DNA of 64,000 nucleotides. Origin: Serinibacter arcticus (GTDB taxonomy: Bacteria > Actinomycetota > Actinomycetes > Actinomycetales > Beutenbergiaceae). The DNA is taken from NCBI RefSeq assembly GCF_003121705.1, contig NZ_PYHR01000002.1, positions 1,054,001-1,118,000 of the forward strand. The letters are read 5' to 3'. The position numbers were made by a program, and so were the translations under genes. Below the pieces are notes generated by a model. It ran no database searches. It was not told where the DNA came from and worked only from the letters and a program-made list of their open reading frames with translations. Shown here one piece after another: positions 20,138 through 28,812 of the stretch; the first letter of the stretch is position 1, and every line of letters begins with the position of its first letter.

Positions 20138-21148
20138 TCAGGGCGCCGGCGGACGGGCGAGGAGGACCGTGAGATCCCCTCGCAGCGCGACGTCGCCGGC
20201 GGCGTGCGGGACGAGCGCCGTCTCACCGCTGCGCACGGCCGTCACCGCGCCGTCGGTGACGATCTCGCCGTGTCCGGCGACGACCACCGCGACGGCGAGA
20301 CCCGCCTCCCAGCCGTCACCGCCGTGCAGGCGGTCGGCCCGGAAGAACGCCTCGGCGCCTGGGAGGAGCGGGCCGACGGTGCCGGCCCTGCTGCGGACCA
20401 GCGCCGCGACCTCGTCCTCGCTCCACCCCCGCCGGTCGACGGCGGCGAGCGCGACGTCGAACCCCAGCCCGAGGTGGCCGAGCGCGGCGCCGTCGATCGC
20501 GAACCCCGACCACTCCAGCAGGATCGACAGGTCGGTCGGCTCCTGCAGCTCGACGACGAGGGCCCCCTCACCGATCGCGTGCGGCAGCCCCGCGGGCACG
20601 AGCACCGCGTCGCCGGCCGCCATCGGCAGCGTGTGCATCGCCCCCAGCATCGCGGCGGTGTCCTGGTCGGCCACCCACCGGGCGAGCTGCTCGGCCGTGA
20701 CGTCACGCGCGAAGGCCAGATGCACCGTGGCCGGGGCCAGCGCGATCCACGCCTCCGTCTTGCCGTGCGCGAGCCCGAGCATCCCCTCGGCGAAGGCCAC
20801 GTCCGGGTGGGCGTGCACGGGCAGCCGCTGGCCGGCGTCGAGCAGCTTCACCAGCAGCGCCGGATCACAGCCGCGGACGGCCGCGTGCGCCAGCCCCAGC
20901 CAGGCGACCGGATCGGCCTCGACCGCGTCCCGCAGGAGCTCGCCCGACGGCAGCCGCGTGAGCCCCAGCTCGGACTCGCCGAACACCGTGGTCAGCGAAC
21001 CGATCCAGTCCTCGGGGATGGCGAGGCCGGTGGTCGGCCGCGCGACGACGGCGAGGTCCGCCCCACCCGCGCGGAAGGCGGCGATCCGCTCGCCACCGCG
21101 GTAGAAGCGGTCGGCGGGCTGGTTCGCAGCCAGGACGATCGGGTGCAC
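20138..21148 (-). CDS. manA: Mannose-6-phosphate isomerase, class I (ManA-like)
   Basis: 336 aa cupin-type isomerase. Zinc-site segments: KLLDAGQRLPVHAHPDVAFA (the two His after LPV), LGLAHGKTEAWIAL and LPAGLPHAIGEGALVVELQE-like sequence near residue 190. It interconverts aldose and ketose 6-phosphates (mannose-6-P/fructose-6-P in the type enzyme). In this sugar cluster it may act on a different sugar. The GTG at 21148 is preferred because AAGGAG lies 6 nt upstream and homologues start near PIVLAANQPADRFYRGG. An ATG at 21205 would overlap the DUF4432 stop and is the alternative. Confidence 0.82.
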   Translation of the reverse strand: MHPIVLAANQPADRFYRGGERIAAFRAGGADLAVVARPTTGLAIPEDWIGSLTTVFGESELGLTRLPSGELLRDAVEADPVAWLGLAHAAVRGCDPALLVKLLDAGQRLPVHAHPDVAFAEGMLGLAHGKTEAWIALAPATVHLAFARDVTAEQLARWVADQDTAAMLGAMHTLPMAAGDAVLVPAGLPHAIGEGALVVELQEPTDLSILLEWSGFAIDGAALGHLGLGFDVALAAVDRRGWSEDEVAALVRSRAGTVGPLLPGAEAFFRADRLHGGDGWEAGLAVAVVVAGHGEIVTDGAVTAVRSGETALVPHAAGDVALRGDLTVLLARPPAP

Positions 21149-21197
21149 GGGCGCTCCTTCGGTTTCGAGGGTCGACGGTCGGGGCGGGACGGGCGCC

Positions 21198-22229
21198 TCA
21201 GACATCGGTCCCGGGGTCGGTCCCCGGTCCGGTCCCGGCGGGCGTCTCGACGGCGATGCGGACCCAGGTCCGCCACGTCGCCCCCGCCTCGAGCACCGGC
21301 GCCCCGGCGTGCGGCAGGGTGCGCTCGCGCCCGAACAGCGGCGCGTTGGCGGGTTCGACCCCGAGCACCCAGGCGCCCGCCGACGGCCAGCTCCACGTGC
21401 ACAGCCGCGGCAGCGTGTCCGCGCTCCAGGAGACGACCACCCGAGCCCCGCCGCCTTCGCCGTCGCCGTCGCCGACGGGCGGGAGCAGCGTCGCGCGAGC
21501 CGTCGCGGCGTCGTCCGTCGCGAGGTCGCGGTGCTCGGCGACGACCGGCACGGCCGCGCGTGCGACGTCGGGGGTCAGCAGGGGCAGCCGCCCGAACGGG
21601 AGCGGCTCGCGCGTGGTGGAGCGCACGGCGTCGACGTCCAGGCGCGACCCCGGCCGGAGCAGCGGGGCGCCGAGGTTGACGTGGTAGAGCAGCGGGACGC
21701 CGACCGCCCGCTCCCCCACGTTCGTGACGTCGTCGGACACCGTCAGCGCGGCCTCGCCGGTGCGCGCCGTGACGGTGCGGGCGACCTCGACGCGAGCGCC
21801 GCCCAGGCTCGAGAGCGTCACCCGGCCGGTCACGACCACCTGCACCTCGCCGTCGACGACCTCGCGGCGCCACGCGACGTCGTGCGCCGGGGTGTGGTGG
21901 TGGGAGCCGTGCTGGCCGACGCCCTTGCGCGGCTCCCCGATGTTGTCGGGACCGCACGTGGCGAGCAGACCGCCGAGGAACCGTGCCTCCCAGGACGCCC
22001 CGGGCCCGGGGTCGACCGGGTTGGGCGACCGCCACGCGAGCGGGGTGCTCCCCCACCAGGCGGGCCCGACGTCGAGCCCGTGGTCCAGCCGGAGGTCGAA
22101 CGCGAGCCCGCCCGCCAGCCGCACGCGGAGCTCGCGGTCCCCGGCGAGGTCGCGCACCTCCGCCACCTCGGCCAGCAGCTCGGCCCGGGCGGCGCGGCCG
22201 TCGGCGAGGAGCGCGGCCCACCCGGTCAC
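21198..22229 (-). CDS. DUF4432 family protein (aldose-1-epimerase-like fold)
   Basis: 343 aa. A beta-rich protein of the galactose-mutarotase superfamily: RLDHGLDVGPAWWGSTPLAW near the N-terminus, NIGEPRKGVGQHGSHHHTPA with a His cluster, then GVPLLYHVNLGAPLLRPGS and the C-terminal LGVEPANAPLFGRERTLPHA. DUF4432 proteins are found in carbohydrate operons and are thought to act on sugar anomers or epimers; the exact reaction is not established. GTG overlaps the stop of the kinase gene (GTGA), placing it firmly in the operon. Confidence 0.82.
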   Translation of the reverse strand: MTGWAALLADGRAARAELLAEVAEVRDLAGDRELRVRLAGGLAFDLRLDHGLDVGPAWWGSTPLAWRSPNPVDPGPGASWEARFLGGLLATCGPDNIGEPRKGVGQHGSHHHTPAHDVAWRREVVDGEVQVVVTGRVTLSSLGGARVEVARTVTARTGEAALTVSDDVTNVGERAVGVPLLYHVNLGAPLLRPGSRLDVDAVRSTTREPLPFGRLPLLTPDVARAAVPVVAEHRDLATDDAATARATLLPPVGDGDGEGGGARVVVSWSADTLPRLCTWSWPSAGAWVLGVEPANAPLFGRERTLPHAGAPVLEAGATWRTWVRIAVETPAGTGPGTDPGTDV

Positions 22230-23512
22230 GCGTCGACCTGCCGGCCGTGGGCGGCGACGTCCGGGGCGACGGGGTGCGCGGCAGGTCCTGCGGGCGCGAG
22301 CGCGAGGGCGGCGACGAAGCCGCCGATGAAGGAGTCGCCGAGGCCGATGGTCGTGGGGTGGTCGACGTCGAACCGGTGACCGGCCTCGACCGCGACGTCG
22401 GACCGACGCCGCTCGAGCGCGCGGGCGAGCTCGACGGCGTCGGCGCGCGGCACGAGAGCGGCCGTCGCATCGTGGTCGGCGCGGGTCATCGCGTCGCCGT
22501 GCACGTACCGCGTGCTCGCCATCGTGATGCCGCCGCGCAGCGCGGCGCGCAGCTCGTGCGCACGCTCGCCCACGGCCAGCGCCCAGCAGCTGGCGTGGAC
22601 GACGAGGGTGCGCGCCGGGACGACGGCGGCGAGCTCGTCCAGGGCGGCGCTCACGTCGTCGGCGTCCAGCAGGTCGACGCCTCGACCGACGAAGGCCTCG
22701 AGCTCGTCCTCGTTCATGCTGTAGACGTCGGCGATCGCGGCGAGCACGGCGCTCACCTCGTCCCGGACGTGCGGCACGTGGTAGGCCGCCTCCTCCCACA
22801 GGACGAGGGCGTCGGCGCGTCGGTGGGTGACGACGCGCTCGAGCTCGACCAGCCGCTCGGCGAGGATCTCCCGCTCCTGGATCGCGTTCAGGGTCGAGAG
22901 CATCACGACGTCGGCGCGCTCGACCGCGTCGGCCAGGCCCGGGGCCAGGGTGAGGAGGCGGTTGGGCGGGTCGTTCGTGACGATGAACCGGTTGGCGTGC
23001 GGGGCGACGACGACGCCGTCGGTCAGCTCGACGCGCGCGCCGGCCGGGAACTGAACGATGAGGTGCGGGTCGAGCGCCTCGCTGACGCCGGTGTGCAGGA
23101 GCACCGACCCGGGCGGGACCAGACGCCGGACGGTCGCGTCGACGTCGACCATGTGGATCGTGGCGGGGACGTCGAGGACCGCCATCGCCAGGGCCGCGCG
23201 GATGTTGGTCCCGCCGAGCGTGACCACCGAGGTGAACCGGGTGGCGAACGCGCGGACGAGGTCCGAGGACGCGGCGAAACGCTCGCCGCCGCGGCCCGCG
23301 GCGACGAGCGCCAGCAGGACCGCGAGCAGCGAGCGCTCGTCGACGATCTCCCGGTGGGCGTCGAGGTCACCGACCCCGACGCCCAGCTCGCGCGCGGCGG
23401 CGCCGAGGGCCTGCGCGTCCCACACCACCTCCACGTCCACCGTGCCGCCCAGCCCGAGCACGATGCGCTCGGCCTCGGTGCGGGCGACGGTGGCGGTGCT
23501 GCCGTGGTGCAT
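22226..23512 (-). CDS. ADP-dependent sugar kinase (ADP-dependent phosphofructokinase/glucokinase family)
   Basis: 428 aa, ribokinase-like fold. The ADP-kinase signature NExE is present as Asn267-Glu268-Asp269-Glu270 (VYSMNEDELEAF). The catalytic GxGD box is Gly390-Leu-Gly-Asp393 (TTIGLGDSFIGGF), whose Asp is the general base. The substrate-side segment TLGGTNIRAALAMAVLDVP also fits. This family, best known from archaea and eukaryotes, uses ADP rather than ATP to phosphorylate glucose or fructose-6-P. Here it sits between a class II aldolase and a mutarotase-like gene, so the likely product is the phosphosugar cleaved by the aldolase. ATG at 23512 with GAGGGAG upstream. Confidence 0.78.
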   Translation of the reverse strand: MHHGSTATVARTEAERIVLGLGGTVDVEVVWDAQALGAAARELGVGVGDLDAHREIVDERSLLAVLLALVAAGRGGERFAASSDLVRAFATRFTSVVTLGGTNIRAALAMAVLDVPATIHMVDVDATVRRLVPPGSVLLHTGVSEALDPHLIVQFPAGARVELTDGVVVAPHANRFIVTNDPPNRLLTLAPGLADAVERADVVMLSTLNAIQEREILAERLVELERVVTHRRADALVLWEEAAYHVPHVRDEVSAVLAAIADVYSMNEDELEAFVGRGVDLLDADDVSAALDELAAVVPARTLVVHASCWALAVGERAHELRAALRGGITMASTRYVHGDAMTRADHDATAALVPRADAVELARALERRRSDVAVEAGHRFDVDHPTTIGLGDSFIGGFVAALALAPAGPAAHPVAPDVAAHGRQVDA

Positions 23513-23583
23513 GCTCACTCCCTCGTGGCGTCGCCGCGGCCGCGGCGGACGGAGCTCGGGGCCGGTGCGCCCGAGCGGTCGGC

Positions 23584-24447
23584 TCAGTACAGCTCGGCCT
23601 TGCCGGCCGCGCCGAACAGGTCGATCTTCTGCGCGGCGACGGCCTTCAGGGCGTCGCGGCACGGCGGCTGGATCGAGTCGGGCTCGCGGAGGTTGAGGTC
23701 GGCGAGGACCTCGCGCTCCTTCTCGTAGTAGGCCACCTTGATGTCGCTGGAGATGTTGATCTTGTTGACGCCGTTGGCCGCGGCCTCACCGATCTCGGCG
23801 TCGGGGTTGTTCGAGCCGCCGTGCAGCACGAGCGGGACGTCGACGGACGCGTTGATCTCGCGCAGCAGGTCGAGCTTGAGCTCGGGCTGGAGGTCGGAGG
23901 GGTAGATGCCGTGCCGGGTGCCGATCGCGATCGCGAGCGTGTCCACCCCGGTGCGCTCGACGAACGTCACGGCGTCGGTCGGGACGGTGTAGATGATCGT
24001 GTCGGCGCCGTCCTCGGCGTAGCCGTCCGTCTTGCCGATGGTCCCGAGCTCACCCTCGACGGAGACCCCCACGGCGTGGGCGGCCTCGACGACGCGAGCG
24101 GTCAGGGCGACGTTCTCCTCGAACGGGAGCATCGAGCCGTCGATCATGACGGAGGTGAAGCCGCCCTGGATCGCCTGCAGGATCTGCTCGTAGTCGGCGC
24201 CGTGGTCCCAGTGGATCGCGACCGGCACGGACGCCTTGCGGGCGGCCTGGATGACGGCGGGCATGACGTCCCACCCGAGGTTGGCGATCTCGTTGGGGTG
24301 GATCGCGATGATGAGCGGCGACTGCTTCTCCTCGCTGATCGCCAGCACGGCGTTGAGCATCGAGTAGTCGCTGATGTTGAACGCCGGGACGGCGAAGTCG
24401 TTCTTGGCGGCGACGGCGAGCAGGTCGGCTCCGGAGACGAGCGGCAT
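23584..24447 (-). CDS. Class II ketose-(bis)phosphate aldolase
   Basis: 287 aa. Zinc ligands and catalytic residues are in place: AIHWDHGADYEQI (Asp81, His82), EGELGTIGK (Glu132 region), AIGTRHGIYPSD (His179), LVLHGGSNNPD (His209) and KINISSDIKVAYY. The overall length fits the GatY/KbaY/Fba class II family, which splits ketose phosphates into DHAP and an aldehyde. A Trp replaces the usual Leu in the H-x-D-H motif. With its own ABC importer and kinase it is unlikely to be the house-keeping glycolytic FBA. AGGAAAGGA lies 7 nt before the ATG. Confidence 0.88.
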   Translation of the reverse strand: MPLVSGADLLAVAAKNDFAVPAFNISDYSMLNAVLAISEEKQSPLIIAIHPNEIANLGWDVMPAVIQAARKASVPVAIHWDHGADYEQILQAIQGGFTSVMIDGSMLPFEENVALTARVVEAAHAVGVSVEGELGTIGKTDGYAEDGADTIIYTVPTDAVTFVERTGVDTLAIAIGTRHGIYPSDLQPELKLDLLREINASVDVPLVLHGGSNNPDAEIGEAAANGVNKINISSDIKVAYYEKEREVLADLNLREPDSIQPPCRDALKAVAAQKIDLFGAAGKAELY

Positions 24448-24558
24448 GGCGGTGTCCTTTCCTGGACGGGTGGGGATCGGGGGGTGAGGGGGCGTGCGGC
24501 AGGGGGTGCGCGGACGCGGCGCGCAGGACGGTGGCGTCGGGGGCACGGGTCGGCGGCG

Positions 24559-25452
24559 TCACACCTTCACGGCGCCGGCGGTCATACCGCCGATGAAGTA
24601 GCGCTGGAAGAAGAGGAACAGGATCAGGACCGGGAGGCAGCCGAGGATGCTCATCGCCATCATCTGGTTCCACTCGTAGGAGTGCTGGCCCATGAGCAGC
24701 TGGATGCCGATGGGCACCGTGCGCATGTCCTCGGTCCTCGTGAGCGTGAGCGCGAACAGGAACTCGTTCCACGCGATCATGAAGGTGTAGATGCCCACGG
24801 ACACCAGCCCGGGCACGGCGATCGGCACGAGGATGCGCCACAGCGCCGTCCAGGGACCGGCGCCGTCGACCTTCACGGCCTCGTCGAGCTCGCGGGGCAG
24901 GGTGTTGAAGTACCCGGTGAGCATGATGATCGCGTACGGGATCGTGAACACCATGTAGGTGAGGATCAGCCCCGGGTAGGTGTTGTAGAGCCGGAGCCCG
25001 ACCATGAGGCCGAAGTACGGGATCAGGAGCGTGATGGGCGGGACGGCCTGCACGCTGACGATCACGACGTTGAGGGTCTTCTTGAGCGGGAACTCGAACC
25101 GGCTGAACGCGAAGCCGGCGAGGATGCCGACCAGCAGGGTCAGGCACGTCACCGCGAAGGCGATCACGTAGCTGTTGACGAAGAACCGCACCTTGACCGG
25201 GTCGCTGAGGATCTCCGAGTAGGCCCCGAGGTTGACGTTCTCGGTCAGCAGGCGCGGCGGGAAGGCGAACATCTCGCCGTTGGTCTTGAAGGAGCTCGAG
25301 AGCATCCACAGCACGGGCAGCCCGGCGAACAGCGCACCGGCCACGAGGGCGACGACGGTGGCGGCCCGCTTGCCGGGGTTCTTGCGGCCGGGGGTGCGGT
25401 TGACCCGGAGGTCGGGGCGGTTCTCCGGGAGGTGGGTGAGAGTCGTGGCCAT
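24559..25452 (-). CDS. Carbohydrate ABC transporter permease, MalG type
   Basis: 297 aa with six predicted membrane helices. The EAA loop, ELDEAVKVDGAGPWTALWRI followed by LVPIAVPGL, docks the ATPase. The periplasmic start (LPVLWMLSSSFKTNGEMFAF) and the ending with FFQRYFIGGMTAGAVKV are characteristic of the CUT1 MalG subunit. It lies 4 nt after the MalF-type gene. No ATPase gene is present in the cluster; a shared MsiK-type ATPase elsewhere probably energises it. Confidence 0.92.
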   Translation of the reverse strand: MATTLTHLPENRPDLRVNRTPGRKNPGKRAATVVALVAGALFAGLPVLWMLSSSFKTNGEMFAFPPRLLTENVNLGAYSEILSDPVKVRFFVNSYVIAFAVTCLTLLVGILAGFAFSRFEFPLKKTLNVVIVSVQAVPPITLLIPYFGLMVGLRLYNTYPGLILTYMVFTIPYAIIMLTGYFNTLPRELDEAVKVDGAGPWTALWRILVPIAVPGLVSVGIYTFMIAWNEFLFALTLTRTEDMRTVPIGIQLLMGQHSYEWNQMMAMSILGCLPVLILFLFFQRYFIGGMTAGAVKV

Positions 25453-25456
25453 CGCT

Positions 25457-26398
25457 TCAGTCCCTCGATCGTTGGCTGCGGGCGTAGAAGAAGGCGAGGA
25501 TCATCGAGAGCAGCAGGATGATCACGGCGGCCGTCGACGCCTCGGAGAACTGGTACCGGGTGAACGCGAGCTTGTACGTGAAGGTGCTGAGCACCTCGGT
25601 CGCGTCGATGGGCCCGCCGCCGGTGGTCATCCAGATGAGCGCGAACTGCTGCGTCGTCCAGATGAAGTCGAGCAGCGCGAGGCTGATGATCAGCGGCTTC
25701 AGCTGCGGGATCGTGATGGCCCAGAACCGCTGGACGGGTCCGGCGCCGTCGATGCTCGCCGCCTCGTAGAGGTCGCGCGGGATGCCCTGCAGCCCCGCGA
25801 GCAGGCTGATCATGTAGAACGGGTAGCCCGACCAGATGTTGATGAAGGTCACGGCCGCCAGCGCCGTGCTCGGGTTCGCGAGCCACTCCACCTGGCCGCC
25901 GGTGAGGCCGACCGTCTCGAGGATGTAGTTCACGACGCCGTTCGGGCTCAGCAGCATCCGCCACAGCACCGCGATGATCGCCACCGTGAAGAGCCACGGG
26001 AGCACGAGGATCACCCGGAACAGCGCCTTCGTCGTCCTGCCCAGCAGCTCCGTGTTCAGCAGGATCGCGAACGTCAGACCGAGGACGATGTGGACCACCA
26101 CGCTGACGGCGGTGAACACGAACGTGTTGCGGGCGGCCTTCCAGAAGGCCGCGTCGCCGAGGATCGTCAGGTAGTTCTCGAGCCCGACGGGCTCCGGGGA
26201 CTTGTTGGTGATGACGTTGTCCATCACCGAGTAGCCGATGACCATGACGATCGGCACCGCCATCAGGACGATCATCAGGATGATCGTCGGCGACAGGTAG
26301 CCGAACGGCGTCAGGCGCTTCCTGAGGAGCTCGCGGCGGCGGTGGGTGGCCCGCGGGGCGGCGGTGCCGGCCGGCGGCTTGATCTGCGTGGATGTCAT
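25457..26398 (-). CDS. Carbohydrate ABC transporter permease, MalF type
   Basis: 313 aa. Arg-rich N-terminus, then the first helix (GYLSPTIILMIVLMAVPIVM), NTFVFTAVSVVVHIVLGLTF, and the EAA loop PRDLYEAASIDGAGPVQRFW followed by AITIPQLKPL. It forms the membrane channel with the MalG-type partner. ATG at 26398, 91 nt downstream of the binding-protein gene; the short gap and matching orientation indicate one operon. Confidence 0.92.
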   Translation of the reverse strand: MTSTQIKPPAGTAAPRATHRRRELLRKRLTPFGYLSPTIILMIVLMAVPIVMVIGYSVMDNVITNKSPEPVGLENYLTILGDAAFWKAARNTFVFTAVSVVVHIVLGLTFAILLNTELLGRTTKALFRVILVLPWLFTVAIIAVLWRMLLSPNGVVNYILETVGLTGGQVEWLANPSTALAAVTFINIWSGYPFYMISLLAGLQGIPRDLYEAASIDGAGPVQRFWAITIPQLKPLIISLALLDFIWTTQQFALIWMTTGGGPIDATEVLSTFTYKLAFTRYQFSEASTAAVIILLLSMILAFFYARSQRSRD

Positions 26399-26489
26399 GT
26401 CGTTCCCTCCCCCCTTCCCCGGCCGGGGGCCGACCGGTGCGGTCGGACCCCGGCGTCGCAGAGGATGTCGTGGTGTCAGAGATCGAGGA

Positions 26490-27791
26490 CTAGAACTCCG
26501 ACTCCCACTCGGTCTGGGCGTTCTCCAGCGCCTCCTGCATGGACTGGTCGCCGTTGAGCGCCTTCTGGTACTCGGTGGAGAACATCCGCATCAGCTCCTC
26601 GGCCACCGGGAGCCCCGTGAACTCGTTCGCCGGGTAGCCCTCCTGGTAGATCGCGAAGGCCTCCTCGAAGATCGGGTCGGAGTCGGTGAAGTCCGGGGTG
26701 GAGGTGCTGTTGCCCGGGAACGCGTTCGCCATCGTGGAGAGCTCGGCGTTGGTCTCCTGGCTCATGAGGAACTCCACGAGCTTGAACGCCGCCTCCTTGT
26801 TCTCGGAGTTCTCGGCGACACCGATGCCCCAGGACGCGTAGGGGATGCCCCGCTCGCCCTCGTAGCCGTCCTCGGACGGGATCGCGGAGATCGTGAACTC
26901 GAGCTCGGGGTTGCTCTCGCGGATGAGGTTCACGTGGGCGAGGGAGTCGATCATCATGCCGACGCGGCCGTTGGTGAACTCCTCCACCATGTCCTGCTCC
27001 TTCATCGTGAAGGCGCCCGGCGCGGTGGAGCCGTCGTCCCACAGGCCCTGGAGGAACTCCATGCCCAAGGCGACGTCGTCGTTGGTGAGGTCGGGCTGCC
27101 CGTCGGCGAGCATCGAGCCGCCGGAGGACCACACCCACGACATGACGTTGTTCTGGATCCCGCTGGGCTGCTCGAGCGAGAGCGGGTAGATCCAGCCGGG
27201 GGCGCCGTTGTCGGTGATCTTCTTCGCGGCCTCGGCGAACTCGGTGCGGTTGGTGGGCACCTCGCTCACGCCGGCGTCGGCCAGCAGCGCGTCGTTCGTG
27301 AAGAGGGGGTACACGAAGTTCACGACCGGGATCATGTAGGTCGAGCCGTCGACCTGGATCTGGCTGGCGAGCTCGCCGTCGTCGTAGCCGACCTCCTCCA
27401 TGAGCGCCGTGAGGTCGGTGATCGCGCCCTGCTGGGCGAAGTCGTAGACCCAGGCGCCGTCGAGGCCGACGACGTCGGGCATCGTCCCGGCGGCGGCGCC
27501 GGCGACGACCTGCTCCTTGGTCGAGGCGTAGGGGCCGGAGAGGAGCTCGACGGTGATGTCGGGGTTCTCCTCCTCGAACCGGTCGATGAGGGCGCGGAAC
27601 TCGCCGTCGGGCAGCTCCGGCTCCCACCACTGCTGGAACTCGAGCGTGACCTGCTCGCCGTCCCCTCCGGCGTCCGAGCTGCCGGTGTCGCCACCCGCAT
27701 CGCCCGACCCTCCGCCGCACGCGGCGACGAGCGAGAACGCCGCCAGACCTGCCACGGGCAGAAGCAACCGCTTCCGAGATCCAACGCGCAT
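26490..27791 (-). CDS. Sugar ABC transporter substrate-binding lipoprotein
   Basis: 433 aa. Signal peptide with KR-rich n-region and lipobox LVAAC (Cys25), followed by a Gly/Ser/Asp linker and a CUT1 solute-binding domain (VTLEFQQWWEPELPDGEFRA, MPDVVGLDGAWVYDFAQQG, GRVGMMIDSLAHVN). Anchored to the outer face of the membrane, it delivers a sugar to the two permeases downstream. AAGGAGG precedes the ATG with ideal spacing. First gene of the operon; promoter and putative operators lie immediately upstream. Substrate unknown. Confidence 0.92.
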   Translation of the reverse strand: MRVGSRKRLLLPVAGLAAFSLVAACGGGSGDAGGDTGSSDAGGDGEQVTLEFQQWWEPELPDGEFRALIDRFEEENPDITVELLSGPYASTKEQVVAGAAAGTMPDVVGLDGAWVYDFAQQGAITDLTALMEEVGYDDGELASQIQVDGSTYMIPVVNFVYPLFTNDALLADAGVSEVPTNRTEFAEAAKKITDNGAPGWIYPLSLEQPSGIQNNVMSWVWSSGGSMLADGQPDLTNDDVALGMEFLQGLWDDGSTAPGAFTMKEQDMVEEFTNGRVGMMIDSLAHVNLIRESNPELEFTISAIPSEDGYEGERGIPYASWGIGVAENSENKEAAFKLVEFLMSQETNAELSTMANAFPGNSTSTPDFTDSDPIFEEAFAIYQEGYPANEFTGLPVAEELMRMFSTEYQKALNGDQSMQEALENAQTEWESEF

Positions 27792-27842
27792 GACTCTCCT
27801 CCTTGAGATGCCGATTCGCGCGCTTCTCTGCGCGCATCTGCA

Positions 27843-27885
27843 ACTCTAGTGCGGGAAGTTGCTGTTTTGCAATGCCGACTTTTGC
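27843..27885 (-). promoter_or_regulatory. Promoter and putative DeoR operator of the sugar operon
   Basis: Read on the minus strand: a -35-like TTGCAA (27867-27872), an 18-nt spacer and a -10-like TAGAGT (27843-27848) precede the binding-protein gene. Two GCAAAA half-sites overlap this region, GCAAAAGTCG at 27876-27885 and GCAAAAC at 27864-27870, spaced about 15 bp. The longer one recurs upstream of the adjacent deoR gene. Confidence 0.55.
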
Positions 27886-27930
27886 GGAGTTGTGCACCTG
27901 CCGTCGTGGAACGGGCCGGGAACGACGACG

Positions 27931-27960
27931 GCCCCGCCCGGAGCGATCTCCGGACGGGGC
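27931..27960 (-). terminator. Terminator hairpin downstream of deoR
   Basis: GCCCCG-C-CCGGAG and CTCCGG-A-CGGGGC form a 13-bp stem with one mismatch and a CGAT tetraloop. It lies between the deoR stop and the promoter of the sugar operon, so it insulates the two. Confidence 0.7.
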
Positions 27961-27978
27961 TGCTGCTCGGGTCGGTCG

Positions 27979-28799
27979 CTAGGAGGGCGTCAGCACCTGC
28001 ACGCCGCCGTCGGCCAGCGCCCGGGCCAGCTCGCCGGTGGGCGCCTTCTCCGTCACCAGGTAGTCGGCGACGCCCAGGTCGGCGATCCGGGCGAACAGCC
28101 GGCGGTCGAACTTCGAGGAGTCGGCGAGGATCGCGACCCGCTCGGCGCGCCGGATCATCGAGCCCATCATCGAGGCCTCCGCGAGGTTGCTGGTCGACAG
28201 GCCCTGGTCCACGGCGAGCGCTCCGACCCCGATGAGGGCGAGGTCGCACCGCACGTCGAGCTCGCCCTCCGGCTGCCGGAAGCTCACCGGGCCGACCGTC
28301 GCCTGCGAGACGAAGCGCACCGTTCCGCCGAACAGGTAGAGATCACGGCACACCTCGGGGTGGATCTCGGCCGGGAGCCTGAGGTTGTTGGTCGCGATCG
28401 TGAGCTCGCGGTGGTTGCGCAGGTTGCGGACGAGGGCGAGCGCCGTCGTGCCGCTGTTGATGAGGATCGCCGTGTTGTCGCTGACCAGCGTCGCCGCGAG
28501 CGCGCCGATCGCCTCCTTCGCCTGCGACTGCAGCCGCAGCCGGAGGTCGAGCGCCGAGTCGGGCTTGGCGAAGCCCGAGGGGCTCACCGCCCCCCGTGGG
28601 TGCGGATCACGACGCCGTCGAGGTCGAGCCGGTCCAGATCGCGGCGGATCGTGTCCGAGGAGACCTCGAACCGTTCGGCCAGCTGGGCCACGGTCACCTC
28701 CCCCACCTCCGAGACGTAGGCGGCGAGCTCCGCCTTCCGTCCCGCCGGGAGGCGGCGGGCGCCGTTGCCGGTGTCTGAGGGCGCTCCCTGCGTGTTCAT
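27979..28799 (-). CDS. DeoR-family transcriptional regulator (frameshifted in this sequence)
   Basis: Repressor of the adjacent sugar operon by position. The N-terminal frame contains the DeoR helix-turn-helix (VTVAQLAERFEVSSDTIRRD) and GVVIRTHGG. The second frame holds the sugar-phosphate-sensing domain (AILINSGTTALALVRNL, LTIATNNLRLPAEI, LFGGTVRF, RVAILADSSKFDRRLFARIA). They join at a run of six C on the plus strand (28590-28595). One more G on the coding strand restores GVVIRTHGGAVS, the normal family sequence, and gives 273 aa. ATG at 28799 chosen; a GTG at 28835 would place the putative operator inside the gene. Confidence 0.85.
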
Positions 28800-28812
28800 A
28801 GGCAGATCTAAG

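Noticed and set aside
22226-24447. Kinase and aldolase as the house-keeping glycolytic enzymes
   Set aside because: They are embedded in an inducible-looking ABC sugar operon with a DeoR regulator; glycolytic genes would not be expected in such a setting.
27979-28799. deoR as a decayed pseudogene
   Set aside because: Both halves are fully conserved and one added G repairs the gene; the same lesion type occurs in essential ileS and in rnhB.
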